Source: Rugalucina vietnamica (Eukaryota > Mollusca > Bivalvia > Lucinida > Lucinidae). Taken from it: DNA of 64,000 bases. The stretch is taken from assembly GCA_964017185.1 (NCBI GenBank), contig OZ024878.1, forward strand, positions 3,100,151 through 3,164,150, written 5' to 3'. The translations under genes were made by a program, and so were the position numbers. The notes beneath the pieces were generated by a model. That model worked only from the letters and a program-made list of their open reading frames with translations, made no database searches and was not told the origin of the DNA. Of the stretch, positions 22,201 to 39,955 are shown piece after piece; within the stretch, counting starts at the first letter, position 1; the number at the start of each line of letters is the position of its first letter.

Positions 22201-25200
22201 AGACCTTTGTAAAGTAATATAATTCTATTATCCTTCCTTCTTTTCTGCAGGGATTCCCATTTTAGTTTTTTAAGGATGCCCGTCATACTACCTTTTTCAT
22301 ATGTATAGTTCCTAGTTACAAACCTAGCCGCACGCTTTTGCACCTTCTCCAAATCATCTATCAAACCTTCATAATGAGGGTCCCAAACTGAGCTACCATA
22401 TTCAAGAATAGGTCTCACCAGACCTTTATAGGCAGCTTCTCTCACATCTTGGGGGCAAGAAAACAGATTTCGTGTCTCAAAAAACCAAGGGTCCTATTGG
22501 CTTTGGTACACACATTGCTGATGTGAGTATTCCATTTTAAATCCTTAGTTATTGTTACACCAAGATATTTGATACTCTCAACATTTTCCAACACAGTACC
22601 CTCAAGCTTGTAAGAAGCCTGAATTTTACTAGTACGTTTATTTGTCAGCTGCATCATGTTGCACTTGACAGGTTGAAATCTCATACCCCATTTCCTGGCC
22701 CAACTACCTAATCGATCAATATCCTTCTGAAGTTTCACTGTATCCTCCACATTCTTAATTTCACGATAACAAACACAATCATCAGCAAAGAGTCTGATTT
22801 CCGATTCAATATCTGAGGTGATATCATTTATATGCAACGAAAACAACAAGGGGCCAAGAACGGTGCCCTGTGGGACACCAGATACAACCGGAGCCCAGTC
22901 TGATTTAACGCCATTAACCACAACTCTTTGTTGTCTATAGCAAAGGAAGGCATCAATCCATTTAATTGTCTTCCCACCAATTCCATAACTGAACAATTTG
23001 CTTTTAAGGAGTTCATGCGGAGGAGTGTCAAAAGCTTTTTCGAAATCCAAGATAAATGTGTCAACCTGACCTTGATTGTCTAAGATTTTTGCCCAGTCAT
23101 CAATCACTGTAGCTAACTGGGTTTCACAACTGTGGGATTTCCTGAATGCATGTTGCCTGTCTGACAAAAGTTTATGATGATCCAAATGGGACATGATATT
23201 AGAACACACTATATGTTCCAGAAGTTTGCAGGGTACGCAGGTCAAGGAAACTGGACGATAGTTGCAAGCAAGAGACCTGTCAGCCTTTTTGAACAGGGGA
23301 CAAATGTTTGCTAAAGACCATTCTTTGGGGATTTCACCCGAGTCTATTGACTGTTGAAAAAGATGTGCAAAAACAGGACCTAGCTCAGATGCCAATTCCT
23401 TAAGGACTCTGGGATGAAGCTCATCAGGACCTAAAGCTTTCGACGGGTTCAAACCTTTCAGAAGTTTTGTGACACCTTCTTTGGATACCACTATGTCTTC
23501 CATAAACGGGGCTTTTCTATTCAGAAGAGGGACCTGGCTATGTTCAGTTTTGGTGAACACATCCGTAAACTGACCATTGAATTCACCAGCCTTTTCAAAA
23601 TCTGATTCAGCAAGACCACTTCCATTTCGCTTTTTCAAAGGGGGGATACCTTGAACATCTTTTTTCTGACTATTTATGTACCGATAAAAATCTCTTGGAT
23701 TAGCCTTAACATCACCAACCAAGTTATTTACATACAACTCATGCTGTTTTCTGATATCTGCTTTGATTTCTCTTCTCAAAGTTTCAAATTTCGTTCTAAA
23801 TTTTGCATTCCCAGTTTTCTTCGCTTTAGCGTGAGTTACATTTTTTCTACGAATCTTTCTTCTTATTTCAGGAGTTAACCATGGGACTGAGGAAACTGAG
23901 CGACTAGTCTTTGATGGGATATGTTTATCCACTGATTCCTGGATAAAAGATGTGATCAAATTAAAGTTTTCTTGAACCGACCGTGTGCCAGAGTAACCGT
24001 TGAAATATTTCTCCTTTGCAAATTTAAGGGCATCACCTTTCATAGATTCATAATCACCTTTCTGATATTTATACACCTTTCTCTTAGGTTTCTTGATGGG
24101 GGGAATAACTATTTTCAAAGTTCCAGAGACAATGTCATGATCACTAAGCCTGTCCGGGGAATGAATATCAACAAATTGTCCGGGAAGTGAAGTGATAATC
24201 AAATCCAATGTGTTTTGTCCTCTTGTGGGGAAGTGCACTACCTGTTCCAATTCGTGGTCACTTATAAGTTCTACCAACTTTGCACCTTCAGACACGCTCA
24301 ATGAAAAACCTAGTTTGTTGAGTCTATCTGGCCAAACAATATCTCTGAAGTTGAAATCACCCATGACATGGACCGAGGGGGGTTTGTTTCCTTTATGTAA
24401 AGTTTTCACCTTTTCAAGTTGGTCTTTGAATAACTCAAGTTCCTCTATCTTACCATCTGGAGGTCGATACCAACTTGCCACAAAATGGGAAGTTTTGTTC
24501 GCAAATACCTTTACCCAAACTGATTCGGAGCCGTTTTCCAATTCAGTGATCGGCATATGAGGAATATTTCAAATTAGACATGCACCCGCAAATATAGGGG
24601 TGCACCCGCATATTTAGAGGTTCACCCCTATTTTAAGATAGAGGTTAACCCCTAAAATGCAGGTACATGCCTATTATAGGGGTGCATGCCTATTTTAGGG
24701 GTTAACCTCTACTTTACGGGTGCACCTCTAAAAATAAGGGTGCACCCCTTAAATAGGCATGCACCGCTATTTAGGGGTTAACCTCCATTTAGGGATGCAC
24801 CCGCATATTTGCAGGTTAAAGCCTAAATATACGGGTTCACCCGCAATTTTAAAATAGGGGTTAACCTCTATTTTTGCAGGTTCACCCCTATTTAGGGGTT
24901 CACCTCTATTTAGGCATGGACCCCTAAAAATAGGGGTTAACCCCTATTTTTAAATTGCGGGTTAACCCCTATATTTAGACATGCACCTGCAAATATGCGG
25001 GTGCACCCCTAAAATAGAGGTTAACCCCTAAATAACGGTGCATGCCTATTTTAGGCTTGCACCCGTATTTTTAGGGGTTAACCTCTAAAATGGAGGTGAA
25101 CCGCTAAAATAGGCATGCACCCCTAAAATAGGGGTGCACCTGCATTTTTAGAGGTTAACCTCTAAAATAGGCATGCACCTCTAAAATAGGCATGCACCGC

Positions 25201-26138
25201 TAAATTGCAGGTTAACCCCTAAAATGCAGGTTAACCCGTATCTGAAAATAGGGGTGAACCTCTAAATATGCGGGTGCACCCCTATATTTGCGGGTGCATG
25301 CCTATTTCAAAATAGGCATGGACCGATCGGTTAACCGATCGGTTAACCACTTCGGTCATTTTGACCCTTCCAGTACACCATATAATAATAAATAAAATCG
25401 TTTTCCGGGAAGTCCTGCAATAAGGGTGCCTCTTCACGCGGACTGATTGGGTGTTCCGGAAGATTTTACATTCCCGTCGTCGTGCTTGTGTGATGCACGG
25501 AATAACAGCTTTCATGTCACGGTGACATTAGCAAAATTATATTCGTCAGACTATAAGCAGATTTATTTTATTTTTCATTTACGTCTACTTCATGTAAAGC
25601 CAGAGTTGATCGGGATTCGCTAATTGAGCCGCCTCATGGGAAAACCAACAATCTGCATATGCGAAACCAAAGGCGCAGATCAGCGCTGATCAGCGCCTTT
25701 GTTTTCGCTACTGGGATAGTACAATTCCTCTTCTACTTAACTCCAAACTTTCAAGCTTCTAGCCATCTTCTGTGACGGTACAGACCAGTTTGTGTCAGAC
25801 CTGTTCGGACACCACATTGTTGGTTTTCCCACGAGGCGGCTCAATTTTCATTTTGTTGATGTGTCCACATTAACAAGACAGCATTTCCTTTTCCAGACTG
25901 GGTGTTGAAACTGGGACCAGAGACTTGGGGCCCCGACAAGAAGTACCAGTACGCCGTTGTCAGTGACAATGTCCGGGGCACACTGTTCGTTCTAGCCCGG
26001 GACCCTGTCGTCTTCCAGAGAGATTACGAGACAGAAATACTCCAGTTTCTTAAGGATCAGGGATTTACAACGTTTTATAACAAACCATTAAACACATATC
26101 ACGGACCAGACTGTGTGTATAATACAGACCATCATTAA
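19282..26138 (+). CDS. Apolipoprotein D-like secreted lipocalin, complete, four exons
   Basis: Lipocalins carry small hydrophobic ligands in a beta-barrel; the apolipoprotein D/Lazarillo group is extracellular. Exons 19282-19416, 20903-20966, 21620-21775 and 25897-26138 join with phases 0, 1, 1 and encode 198 residues. Residues 1-17 form a signal peptide (LCLCALVVPACFGF). The first lipocalin motif is YLGRWYQ (40-45). Then come CVTADYELAANGQITVLNSE, typical of ApoD, and NAPYWVLKLGP with a YAVVSDN strand; a late Cys near YHGPDCVY may pair with an earlier Cys. Intron 1 carries a 523-bp TIR element and hairpin MITEs; intron 3 (4.1 kb) holds a LINE and a palindrome array. The gene converges with JMJD7, with 535 bp between stop codons. 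Ligand is unknown. Confidence 0.93.
19432..19715 (+). mobile_element. Hairpin MITE family B, complete copy in lipocalin intron 1
   Basis: Ends ATTACAAATTTGCCCATACAA and AATGGACATGTTATCCTGATG; hairpin at 19550-19595. Starts about 15 bp after the exon 1 donor. Confidence 0.75.
19807..20329. mobile_element. 523-bp TIR element in lipocalin intron 1
   Basis: About 45-bp inverted ends: CTTTCAGAAACTG, then TTTTTCAAAATCTCAC, matched by the complement at 20285-20329. No clear target duplication; non-coding. Confidence 0.75.
20665..20872 (+). mobile_element. Hairpin MITE family A, copy near lipocalin exon 2
   Basis: Near-perfect hairpin at 20694-20757; 5' end diverged. It ends about 30 bp before the exon 2 acceptor (20901-20902). 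Confidence 0.78.
21005..21305 (+). repeat. SINE-like dispersed repeat family E, copy
   Basis: Contains GAGCCTGCTCAGGAATAG, GACATGACCTACAGCTGTTG and the CAATTCAAACAAAC tail. In lipocalin intron 2. Confidence 0.6.
21888..24570 (-). mobile_element. 5'-truncated CR1/L2-like LINE with frameshift
   Basis: The minus-strand frame 24556-22442 encodes the C-terminal part of an endonuclease/exonuclease/phosphatase domain (VMGDFNFRDIVW, then LSDHDIV) followed by a reverse transcriptase (ILDFEKAFDTPPH, SGVPQGTVLGPLLF, LFADDCV). The frame then breaks near 22442; the rest (KEAAYKGL-like through TIRDWNELP) continues in another frame down to 21966. The 3' end at 21888 finishes in (ATTCTG) repeats on the element strand, a simple-repeat tail of the kind seen in CR1/L2 elements. 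A 5' truncation plus the frameshift make it non-autonomous. It lies between the left 49-bp TIR and the palindrome array. Confidence 0.88.
24572..25334. repeat. Combinatorial array of palindromic words
   Basis: About 760 bp in which an 8-10 bp GC-flanked core alternates with an AT-rich spacer every 19-22 bp. Cores come from a small set: GGTTAACC, GGTGCACC, GGCATGCACC, GGTTCACC. Spacers come as complementary pairs (CTAAAATAG/CTATTTTAG, GCAAATATGC/GCATATTTGC). Units are not copies of one monomer; words recur in changing order and both senses. The right TIR repeats the same style (GGTTAACCGATC twice). Confidence 0.9.
25624..25847 (+). mobile_element. Hairpin MITE family A, complete copy near lipocalin exon 4
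   Basis: Ends TTGAGCCGCCTCATGGGAAAACC and TTTTCCCACGAGGCGGCTCAA are inverted; the hairpin is shortened. It stops 48 bp before the exon 4 acceptor. Confidence 0.88.
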
Positions 26139-26673
26139 GTCATGTACAGAAAACTGTTACATATACTGTACAAAATATCACATTGGTGCATTGTGCATCA
26201 ATGGGGCATCAGTCATAGAGAACATTTATTAACATTTAATTTCGCCTACTGACAATGTACATAGTTTTTGAATTTCAAATTTTGTCACATATTTTTCCTC
26301 AATATTCAATATCATTGTTAAAATACATTCATACCAATCTTGGATTTGTTCAATGTTTCTTTTGGCAAGGGAGAACGGGCTGCTATAGTTTATTCAGCCA
26401 AGCTTGTTTAAATTAAACATAGACCATATACATGCAACAGGTATAGTGGTAACTAAGGTCCGTCCGCAAGTTCAAGAGATACGCTTAATACGTTAACATT
26501 GGAGCAACGTCATGGCGATGCATAAACGACTGCACTAGCTCTTCCTCTTCTATTGTTTGCGGTTAAGCGAGCCGTTAAAATACTGAATATTCCGGCATAA
26601 CGTTTGTAAACCCTCTTTCCACCAAGGTAAGTTGCATGACTGTACAGTAATCCAGCATAGCAGTAAGTGAACA

Positions 26674-32903
<6,230 letters not shown>

Positions 32904-33064
32904 TCCAAGCTGAAAGATCCCGTAAATGAACCAACGTCAATAAAACAATCTAAGAAAAGAGGTGAAACATGTACGCTTATCACAATTACTATACGCTTTT
33001 GTGTGTGGGTAAAACGTGTAACCGAAACAAAAATCCGGATTCGTCAGATTTTTTCGGAAAGAAA

Positions 33065-33072
33065 TGACGTCA
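33065..33072. promoter_or_regulatory. CRE-type palindrome upstream of JMJD7
   Basis: TGACGTCA, the consensus CREB/ATF site, lies 162 bp upstream of the JMJD7 start codon, with CCAAT-like boxes farther out (33212, 33370, 33538). Function is inferred from position. Confidence 0.4.
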
Positions 33073-33079
33073 GTGTGTT

Positions 33080-35390
33080 TCGTCATGATTAAAAATAGCG
33101 AGCCAATTAAATAATTCGGTCGGGCGTCTGATGCAATTTCATGACTCAGGTCATGGCCAAAGCGTGATCGGTTGATAAATTTAAGAAATTAGGTCGTGGT
33201 CGCCGCATTTTCAGCCAATCGGATTATACATTTTCGACACGTAGACACATTCGTTAGCATTTATGGTGCAATAGCATGATATGAGTCATATCCATTGCGT
33301 GATCGTCGAACTATAACACCTCGAAGCAATATGTACCACGCAATGTCATGGACCTCGCAATATAATTAGCCAATCAGACCACTACATCCTTGAAACGTAG
33401 GACTTTCTGGTGCAATGTGGTTAAATTAAATGTAACAAAAACTTACATCTTTGACCTTTAGACCTTCATGTCAAGTACATCGAAGGTCATTTTGAGATCG
33501 TTATATCAGATGCGTGTGTTCGAGACCTCTTTTTTAACCAATCAAAACCCCCGGCAACAGCTTGCGACCTTGAATAATTAATCAGGTGAGTTTATTGCAC
33601 CATCCATCCTTGCAACTCTGAACCTTTACGCTTGTTCATCTGTTAGCAAATTACAATTACTCACAATATCTATAGTTTTATATAAGGACTTAGGAGGCTT
33701 AAAAAGTATACGGTGAGTCAAAGATATTTATATATTTTCATGAATAAAGCCTTAAATATGAAACAGTCAGCTGGATTTTTTTTTGTTTGTTTGTTTGTTT
33801 GTTGTTGTTGTTGTTTGTGTCACATGATGATAAAAATATTAGGTATTACATAAATGACTTTGATTTTGTTAGCGCAATGCATGGTGAGGTAACATATAAA
33901 TTCGACTTTGATTGTTGGTTTTCCGTTTCAATTCCATTCTTTTATACAATGATATTAAGGGGTTTTCGATATCTGGAGGGAAGGGCCGTTTATTTTGAGG
34001 AATCTGAGGGAGGAGTGCCATTTATTTTATAAGGGAGCTGCATAGGGAGCAAACAAAGCATGTTGGGGTTTTAGGGAACAGTCCGGGATCTTAGGAAAAA
34101 CATGTTAGGGAGCTAAGGATAAAAGTCATTTTCTTTCAGGGATCAGTGTGATAAGATCCACCTGGTAGGGCCTCATTGATAAGTGGATTCAGCGACTTAA
34201 GTTTCTGTCTACATGATATACATAGTTAATAAATGCAGATCCAATAAGAGACAATACGTCCTGTATTAGAATAATAGAATTATAGTCGTCGCGTTTATCA
34301 TAGATTTGCTGAAACAAAGCCATTAATCATTTGTTATTTGTCAGCTTTATCATGTTTATTTAATTGCAGTTCAGCTGGATTTTGACTTGCCACAAACTTT
34401 TGGCATAGTTTTGTTGGTAAATGACATTGGAAATGTATATTGTTTTTTTTTTTCTTTTTCTTGTTTCCTCTGTCGGACTCAATACTAGTTTTTGTCGGAT
34501 TTTGATGCTAAAACAAGGGTGTTAATTCAGCATGTTACCAGCCAATTACAAATATAGTTATTACTTGATTTGTCGCTATTTTAAGTTAACAGTATATTCA
34601 GAATTGGACAATATCAGAGTCATTTGAGACAAGTAAATGCACCTAAATTAATTTATCGAAATTTATCAAATCCACTCCATGACATACTCCCCTAGTTTTG
34701 AAATAAATTTCTGGTATTTTTCCAGTCCGGAAGGTCAAAGAAACACTGTAAAACGTTGACTCTTTCAAAGTCATCGTTCTTGAGAATGAGAGACTTTAGA
34801 AAACCAATATTTACCTGGACGATATTCCGCCTGGTACAATATATTATATTGAATTAATGGAATAGCCGTGAACAGCCGTCGGTATCGACTTTTAACCAAT
34901 GGCAATGAAGGGATTTATCGCATGACATTCCGTTCACCACATATAACGACTGTTTTAGAGTCAATGTAAAACGTTTACGCGTTTCATTAATTTTCATGAA
35001 TACCCTTATTATATGAACTGAAATGACTGATTTAAATTTTAAAAGCAGAATAAGCGGAATACTGCCCATTAACAAAATGTATGATCATTGTGCTAGCCAC
35101 TGCAGTGTCAGAAATAGTGCGAATTGTCTGTGACTAGACAAAAATACCGAAAGTAATTGCATTTGCTATAAAATTCGCAGGAACGATGGCCACTGATGAA
35201 TAGTGATATTTAAAAATTGTATATTCTGCTGGAAAGGAAAGAAAACATCTGGCAAGTGGGATTACTGTGTTTTGGCAATGCAGTATTTCCGTTATTCGAC
35301 GTTGTACTTAAGAAGTTATTATAATAATGAAGTACAGCATTTACTGTTTTTCTAGCTAGGATTAACCAACGAAACAATTGTCGTCGAGCT
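33080..35390. other. Intergenic region without a recognised gene
   Basis: Divergent space between JMJD7 and the acidic-protein gene. Holds scattered CCAAT-like boxes, a (GTTT)n/(GTT)n tract near 33783-33815 and a T-rich tract near 34441. No convincing exon or large repeat seen. Confidence 0.6.
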
Positions 35391-35396
35391 TTGAGC

Positions 35397-35403
35397 TATA
35401 AAA
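35397..35403 (+). promoter_or_regulatory. TATA box of the acidic-protein gene
   Basis: TATAAAA about 150 bp before the ATG at 35552. A short intron could lie at about 35477-35531, ending in TTTTTGCAG, so the leader may be spliced. Confidence 0.45.
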
Positions 35404-35551
35404 TGTGTCAGTTGCTGGAATTCTAATTCCATCGATAAGAAGAGACACCTCTTTCCACAGTGATTCAACAAGCAAGGTTACCGGTTGTGTTAGCCACGTT
35501 TGCTGTTAAACTTTGGATATTCTTTTTGCAGGGCGATCATTGAATGCAGAT

Positions 35552-36154
35552 ATGGACGCAGAAAATAGTAGCGATGTACATGAAGTCAGCTCAGAAAATG
35601 AATTATACTCGCAAAGATATGGTATGGATCAGTGTGTCCCATTTGATGGCGACTCAGTAAGTAACGAATCAGAAGAAGATTGGTTACAGTCAGATCCCGG
35701 AAATCTAGATGATATTTTGGGAACAGAAGAACCAGAGCCTCTGAGTACATGCCCATCGCCACCAAGGAATCCTTCACCTTTTACATACGAAAGCGAAACA
35801 TATTCTATGGAATATGAAGCAGCTGAAAGCGAACATCAAGGTCCTTCAGATGACACAGTTCTACCCAAGATGCAAATACTTATCAAAAGATCTGAGCGAC
35901 AGAAGTGGCACGACATGGAAAATGATTATTATCGTGTAATACCGTTACATGCTATGCCGCTTGCCAATGGACCTTTTGATTGTACTTCACATGAAGGATT
36001 TCTCAGTGCAACTATACAACCGAAGGAATTAGTTAGCGTAGGTGTTCAGACCGATCCTGTGAGAAAGAAACGAGTGGTTTGGAAATCTACACGGTACCAA
36101 GAAGATCAAAAGGAAATAGAAATAGTTGAGGTTGACGAAGTGGAATATGTATGA
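35552..36154 (+). CDS. Acidic 200-residue protein, unknown function
   Basis: Not recognised. The frame is open from 35513, but TTTTTGCAG at 35523-35531 looks like an acceptor, so the ATG at 35552 (MDAENSSDVHEV) is the likely start. The first ~100 residues are rich in Glu, Asp and Ser and look disordered (SNESEEDWLQSDPGNLDD, with PSPPRNPSP). A more ordered basic stretch follows (IKRSERQKWHDMENDYY), then SVGVQTDPVRKKR, and an acidic C-terminus EIEIVEVDEVEYV. VGVQTD resembles dynein light chain LC8 docking sites, whose core ends in QT. No membrane segment or signal peptide. The TATA box, lack of introns in the coding part and stable composition support a real gene; a lineage-specific protein is most likely. 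Confidence 0.6.
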   Translation: MDAENSSDVHEVSSENELYSQRYGMDQCVPFDGDSVSNESEEDWLQSDPGNLDDILGTEEPEPLSTCPSPPRNPSPFTYESETYSMEYEAAESEHQGPSDDTVLPKMQILIKRSERQKWHDMENDYYRVIPLHAMPLANGPFDCTSHEGFLSATIQPKELVSVGVQTDPVRKKRVVWKSTRYQEDQKEIEIVEVDEVEYV

Positions 36155-36479
36155 ATCTTTTTTACAATCACAAATATTTACATTTTTCTAAAACCTCCTT
36201 TGATGAACCATTAGATGTTCATCTGTGTTCATACTTCCATGAACAACATTGTGTCACGCGACGTGACGTAATCCAAACTTAACGTCAAAAAACATGAATC
36301 TCACCAATCTGATTGGACGTTGTAAACGTCGACGCCGTTCCGCTGTTTGAACACACACTGTGTGTAGATTCTCTGTTTGCTGGTAAATGTGACCGCCTTG
36401 GTGATTTTTCAACAAGCGATAGAGAGAAATTAATGTAAATATAAGCAATTATTTTAATGACTTTAATTTTTCTGTTGTT

Positions 36480-36580
36480 CATGGAGCTATGAACCGCAGT
36501 GGGTCGCTAGCAAAGCTTACATGAACCCCTTCGGGGTTCATTCACATTGCATGCGACCCACTGCGGTTCATAGCTAAAAT
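36480..36580. repeat. Strong foldback sequence
   Basis: GCTATGAACCGCAGTGGGTCG pairs with CGACCCACTGCGGTTCATAGC, enclosing a second hairpin ATGAACCCCTTCGGGGTTCAT. It could form a cruciform; probably a short hairpin transposon. Confidence 0.75.
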
Positions 36581-36984
36581 GAAATTCATTTCATAAGTAA
36601 ATTAAAGACCATTCGTTGTTCTCATATATGAATGCAATTAGTGTTTCAGTCAATTACTAATTGAAACTGATTCAGTGTGGATTATTCAATTTGCGAAAGT
36701 GCTAAAAAAGAAAATATGATCAACGGTCATGATGCATATATTATTTTCAATTGTTGCATGTAATAAAACATGTTGCTACAGGCTTGGTGCTATTGTGATA
36801 GGTTTGTGTATATATTTTCGAAATGCTTGTGTAATTATACTGCGATTTAATGTAAACTGAAAGGGTTTTATGTTATCTTTGTTTCCCAATTTGGTTGAGG
36901 ATGACCAGCTAACATTCAATGCTGTATGTTCTATAACAGAGATATTGAACAATAAATAAAGATATATTCTTATAGTTTTAAAAT

Positions 36985-37290
36985 CAAAACCATACAAAGA
37001 AGGTACAAGTAGGCAAAGATCAGGAAAAGGCGCAATCAGAGAAAGATTCCCACTCCAAAAACCGAGGTGGGAAAAAACCAAAGTAACAATCAGGTACTTA
37101 TACCATAAAAACATTTCGTAAGCCGAATGAGCAGCTATTTTCCCAATAGGTGGCCACTCAGTTACCTTAACTTAACTAAAATATGAAAACATACATAAGG
37201 CGCCAACAGCACAAAATAATTTAAACACCAAGACATAAAAACAAAAAGAACCACCACAGAAGTATCGACTTGGAACGATCAGTAACACAA
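36985..37290 (-). repeat. Dispersed repeat family C, reverse copy
   Basis: Complement of the family C order, ending GGAACGATCAGTAACACAAAG. Forms a head-to-head pair with the next copy. Confidence 0.75.
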
Positions 37291-37349
37291 AGTTATTGGC
37301 GGGTTTAAATCGATTTTTAGCATTCCGCATTAAACCGGTTAAAGCCCCC

Positions 37350-37645
37350 AGTAATCGTATATTACTGATCGTTCCAAGGCTATACTTCTGTTATGGTTCA
37401 AATAGTTTTGTGTTTTGGAGTGGAATTTTTGTGCTTTTTGAGCCTTATGTACGTTTTCATATTTTAGTTGTTCGGGTAACTGAGTGGCCGTCTATTTGGG
37501 AATAGCTGCTCACTCGGCTTACGACATGTTTTGGTATTAGTACCTAAGTGTCTTTTTTTCCCCACCCCTCGGTTTGTAGAGTGGGAATTTCTTTCTGATT
37601 GCACCATTTCCTGATCATTGCCTACTTGCACTTTTTCATTTGCGA
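37350..37645 (+). repeat. Dispersed repeat family C, forward copy
   Basis: From ATTACTGATCGTTCCAAGG to CTGATCATTGCCTACTTGC; inverted relative to the copy 60 bp to its left. Confidence 0.75.
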
Positions 37646-37649
37646 GACG

Positions 37650-38650
37650 TAAAAGTATACTACTGACGCGAAAGGACACCTGGATATTGGCGTCTTTACT
37701 TGCGACAATGAGACTATCCGTTCCAATCATTTTTAATGTATGTTTATTCTGTCTGCCTGTCTCTTTTGATCGTCATCTTTGTTATTTGATGGCTTCCTCG
37801 CAGGGAAAGAGATTGATCTCTTGCTCATCATGCATATTTTAGTTAGATTTTTTGTGATGTCTGTTATTGTATTTTCGATCACTTCTGATGTATTAGCTGG
37901 GGTTTCAAACCTAATTTTATCAATAATAAATGCTAGCCGGCATAATATTAACTTGAAAAGGTATAACATGTCGCATTGTGAATCCTCCAAGCAATATCAT
38001 TGTAGATATTGTAGGATTAACTACCACGGACTGTCGAAAAGGGGATTGGTTATTCTTCCACTGAATAGCTGCATTTTTATTGTACAAGTTAAAAAGAATA
38101 TTACCGTAACCAGTCTAATTAGCACACATTCTTCAATAAGTTTTACGTGCATAAAAGCATACTGCTCGACTAGCATTTTGGCACTTAACACTATTTTAAC
38201 ACATAAATACTGTATCTGCTGCATAAAATCCTAACCTTAAATAATCAGACACTATTTTGCAATGATTGGAACACTTTAAATGACATCATGATTTTTTTTC
38301 AGCTATTCATGTGTTGTTTTCATTCGTAGTGTGCGCTTATTAGAACGATATTGTGTTACATTAACTTTTGAGTTATTTTGAAAAGTTACGCGCGTTGTGC
38401 GCTAATTAGAACGAATACGGTACTTTCCCCCATGATGCTTTGGTATTTTATTGTGACACTCCCTCGACCTTCAATTTTTGCACATATTAATTCCACACTT
38501 CAAACGAAAAGCCACCAAGAACAATCCGTCTGTACGTCTTCGTTAATATTTTCAGGCAAACTCCGTCTATTATTTAATTCTTTGCATTCATCCATGCTGC
38601 TCCGGCGGAGCTCTGGCGCGGCATTAGTTTCACGTGATTCATGTGCATTT
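37650..38650. other. Intergenic region, nothing recognised
   Basis: An AT-rich plus-strand frame at 37779-38234 has 151 codons but a Cys/Ile/Ser-rich, unpatterned product and no supported start. I regard it as chance. Confidence 0.5.
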
Positions 38651-38651
38651 T

Positions 38652-39955
38652 AGCGGCGTCCTGAAAAATCCGGATTTTTGCATAGGCGAAAACAAAGGCG
38701 CAGATCAGCTTCGCAGTAACTGCGAAGCTGATCATCGCCTTTGTTTTCGCTACACAAATAGTGCAATTCCTCTACGATCTAAATCCAAACCTTCCAGCCT
38801 CTAACCATCTTCTGTGACTGTACAGCCCAGGGGGGGGGGGGGGTACTCTCATTTTTTGAGGATACATAGGCGAGGCACCAGCTTCTACCCCCAAACCCAA
38901 AAAATTACTGAGATTTGCTGACCACCCCAAAAAATACCAGTCCTATCAGGCGTACCCAAAAAAATACTTGAACTTTTAGCTTACCCCAAAAAATTACATG
39001 TATTCATCTTTTTTGTGCCTATTGATGAAATTTTATCACATCCATATGATCTAAGCTGTTGGTGGGACGTTAATAAATCCCAAATCAGCCAACCAACAGA
39101 ACACGTCACAATACAGTTAGTATATGTAGGAACTAGGAAGTAAATACCAAGTTGGATAAAATTTAAAGATTTTATTTATTCTCAAAGTGTAAGTCTTATG
39201 ATGGTTTTGATTCCATTTGATTTGCAATCCAAACAACATCATCATGATCAAGCTTCCAAAATTTCACCGAGACCAGTCATAAGGCATGGTCGCAAACAAA
39301 ATGGAATCTTAAAGCCTTGTAAGCTCGGGGTAACTACCTATATATGACGTAGTAGGGATGTGCCGCCCGAATAGCCCCCTTTTTCAGCCTCGCCAGATAT
39401 ATGAATGGGTTACCTTTTTCAAGTCAAAATATATGAATGGCCCTATATTTCCATATTTAGTCTACGAATGACCAAATTTTTCGGATATCCATGTTTAAGA
39501 GCACTTTTTGCTGACATACACAGCTCAGAAAGTCGAAATATTTGTATATAATTGTGTATAGGTCAAAATTTTGTACAATCAAATATATGAATGGGTCACT
39601 TTTTTGATGGCATGATATATGAATGGGTCCCTTTTTTCGATTACCAGGTATATGAATGGGGTATGTTTTAAAGTATCCCCCCGAGCTTGTAAGACATAAG
39701 TGTGACCCCCAAAAAATAATTCAGAAAAGGCATGACCCCCCAAAAAATATCCATAAAAAGCTCACTACCCTAAAAATAACTAGTTTTTCTGAAAACCCAA
39801 AAAAATATGGAAATTCAAAATTTTGACCCCAAAAAAGTCAGCCTTGCCTATGTATACAGAAAATTTCAGAGTACTTCCCCTGGGCTGTACAGCCCGGTTT
39901 TTGTCGGACCTGAACAGAAACCTAATTGTCGGTTTTCTCGCGCACAGGCTCATTC
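38652..39955 (+). mobile_element. Hairpin MITE family A copy split by another element
   Basis: Left part 38652-38825 with a complete hairpin (38690-38748); right part 39885-39955 resumes at CTGTACAGCCCGG and ends TTTTCTCGCGCACAGGCTC. The interruption is the 1.06-kb element below. Confidence 0.85.
38826..39884. mobile_element. 1.06-kb TIR element with 8-bp target duplication
   Basis: Ends CCCAGGGG...GTACTCT...TACATAGGCGAGGC and the complement of CCCAGGGGAAGTACTCTG form about 40-bp inverted repeats. CTGTACAG flanks both sides (38818-38825, 39885-39892). The interior repeats CCCCAAAAAATA-type and TATATGAATGGGTC-type phrases. No open frame of note. Confidence 0.85.

Larger units (their letters stand above)
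21836..25383. mobile_element. Composite element with perfect 49-bp TIRs
   Basis: 21836-21884 and 25335-25383 are exact inverted copies of 49 bp, from ATATGGTGTACTGGAAGG to TGGTTAACCGATCGG. They enclose the LINE and then the palindrome array. AT-rich sequence outside (TAATAATA on both sides) may be a target duplication but is low-complexity. No transposase gene is present. Confidence 0.85.

Noticed and set aside
22442-24556. Host gene encoding a reverse transcriptase
   Set aside because: Frameshifted, truncated and matched by a second fragment at 48.7-49.4 kb; a LINE.
37779-38234. 151-codon plus-strand frame
   Set aside because: AT-rich, no ATG or TATA support, no motif; likely chance.
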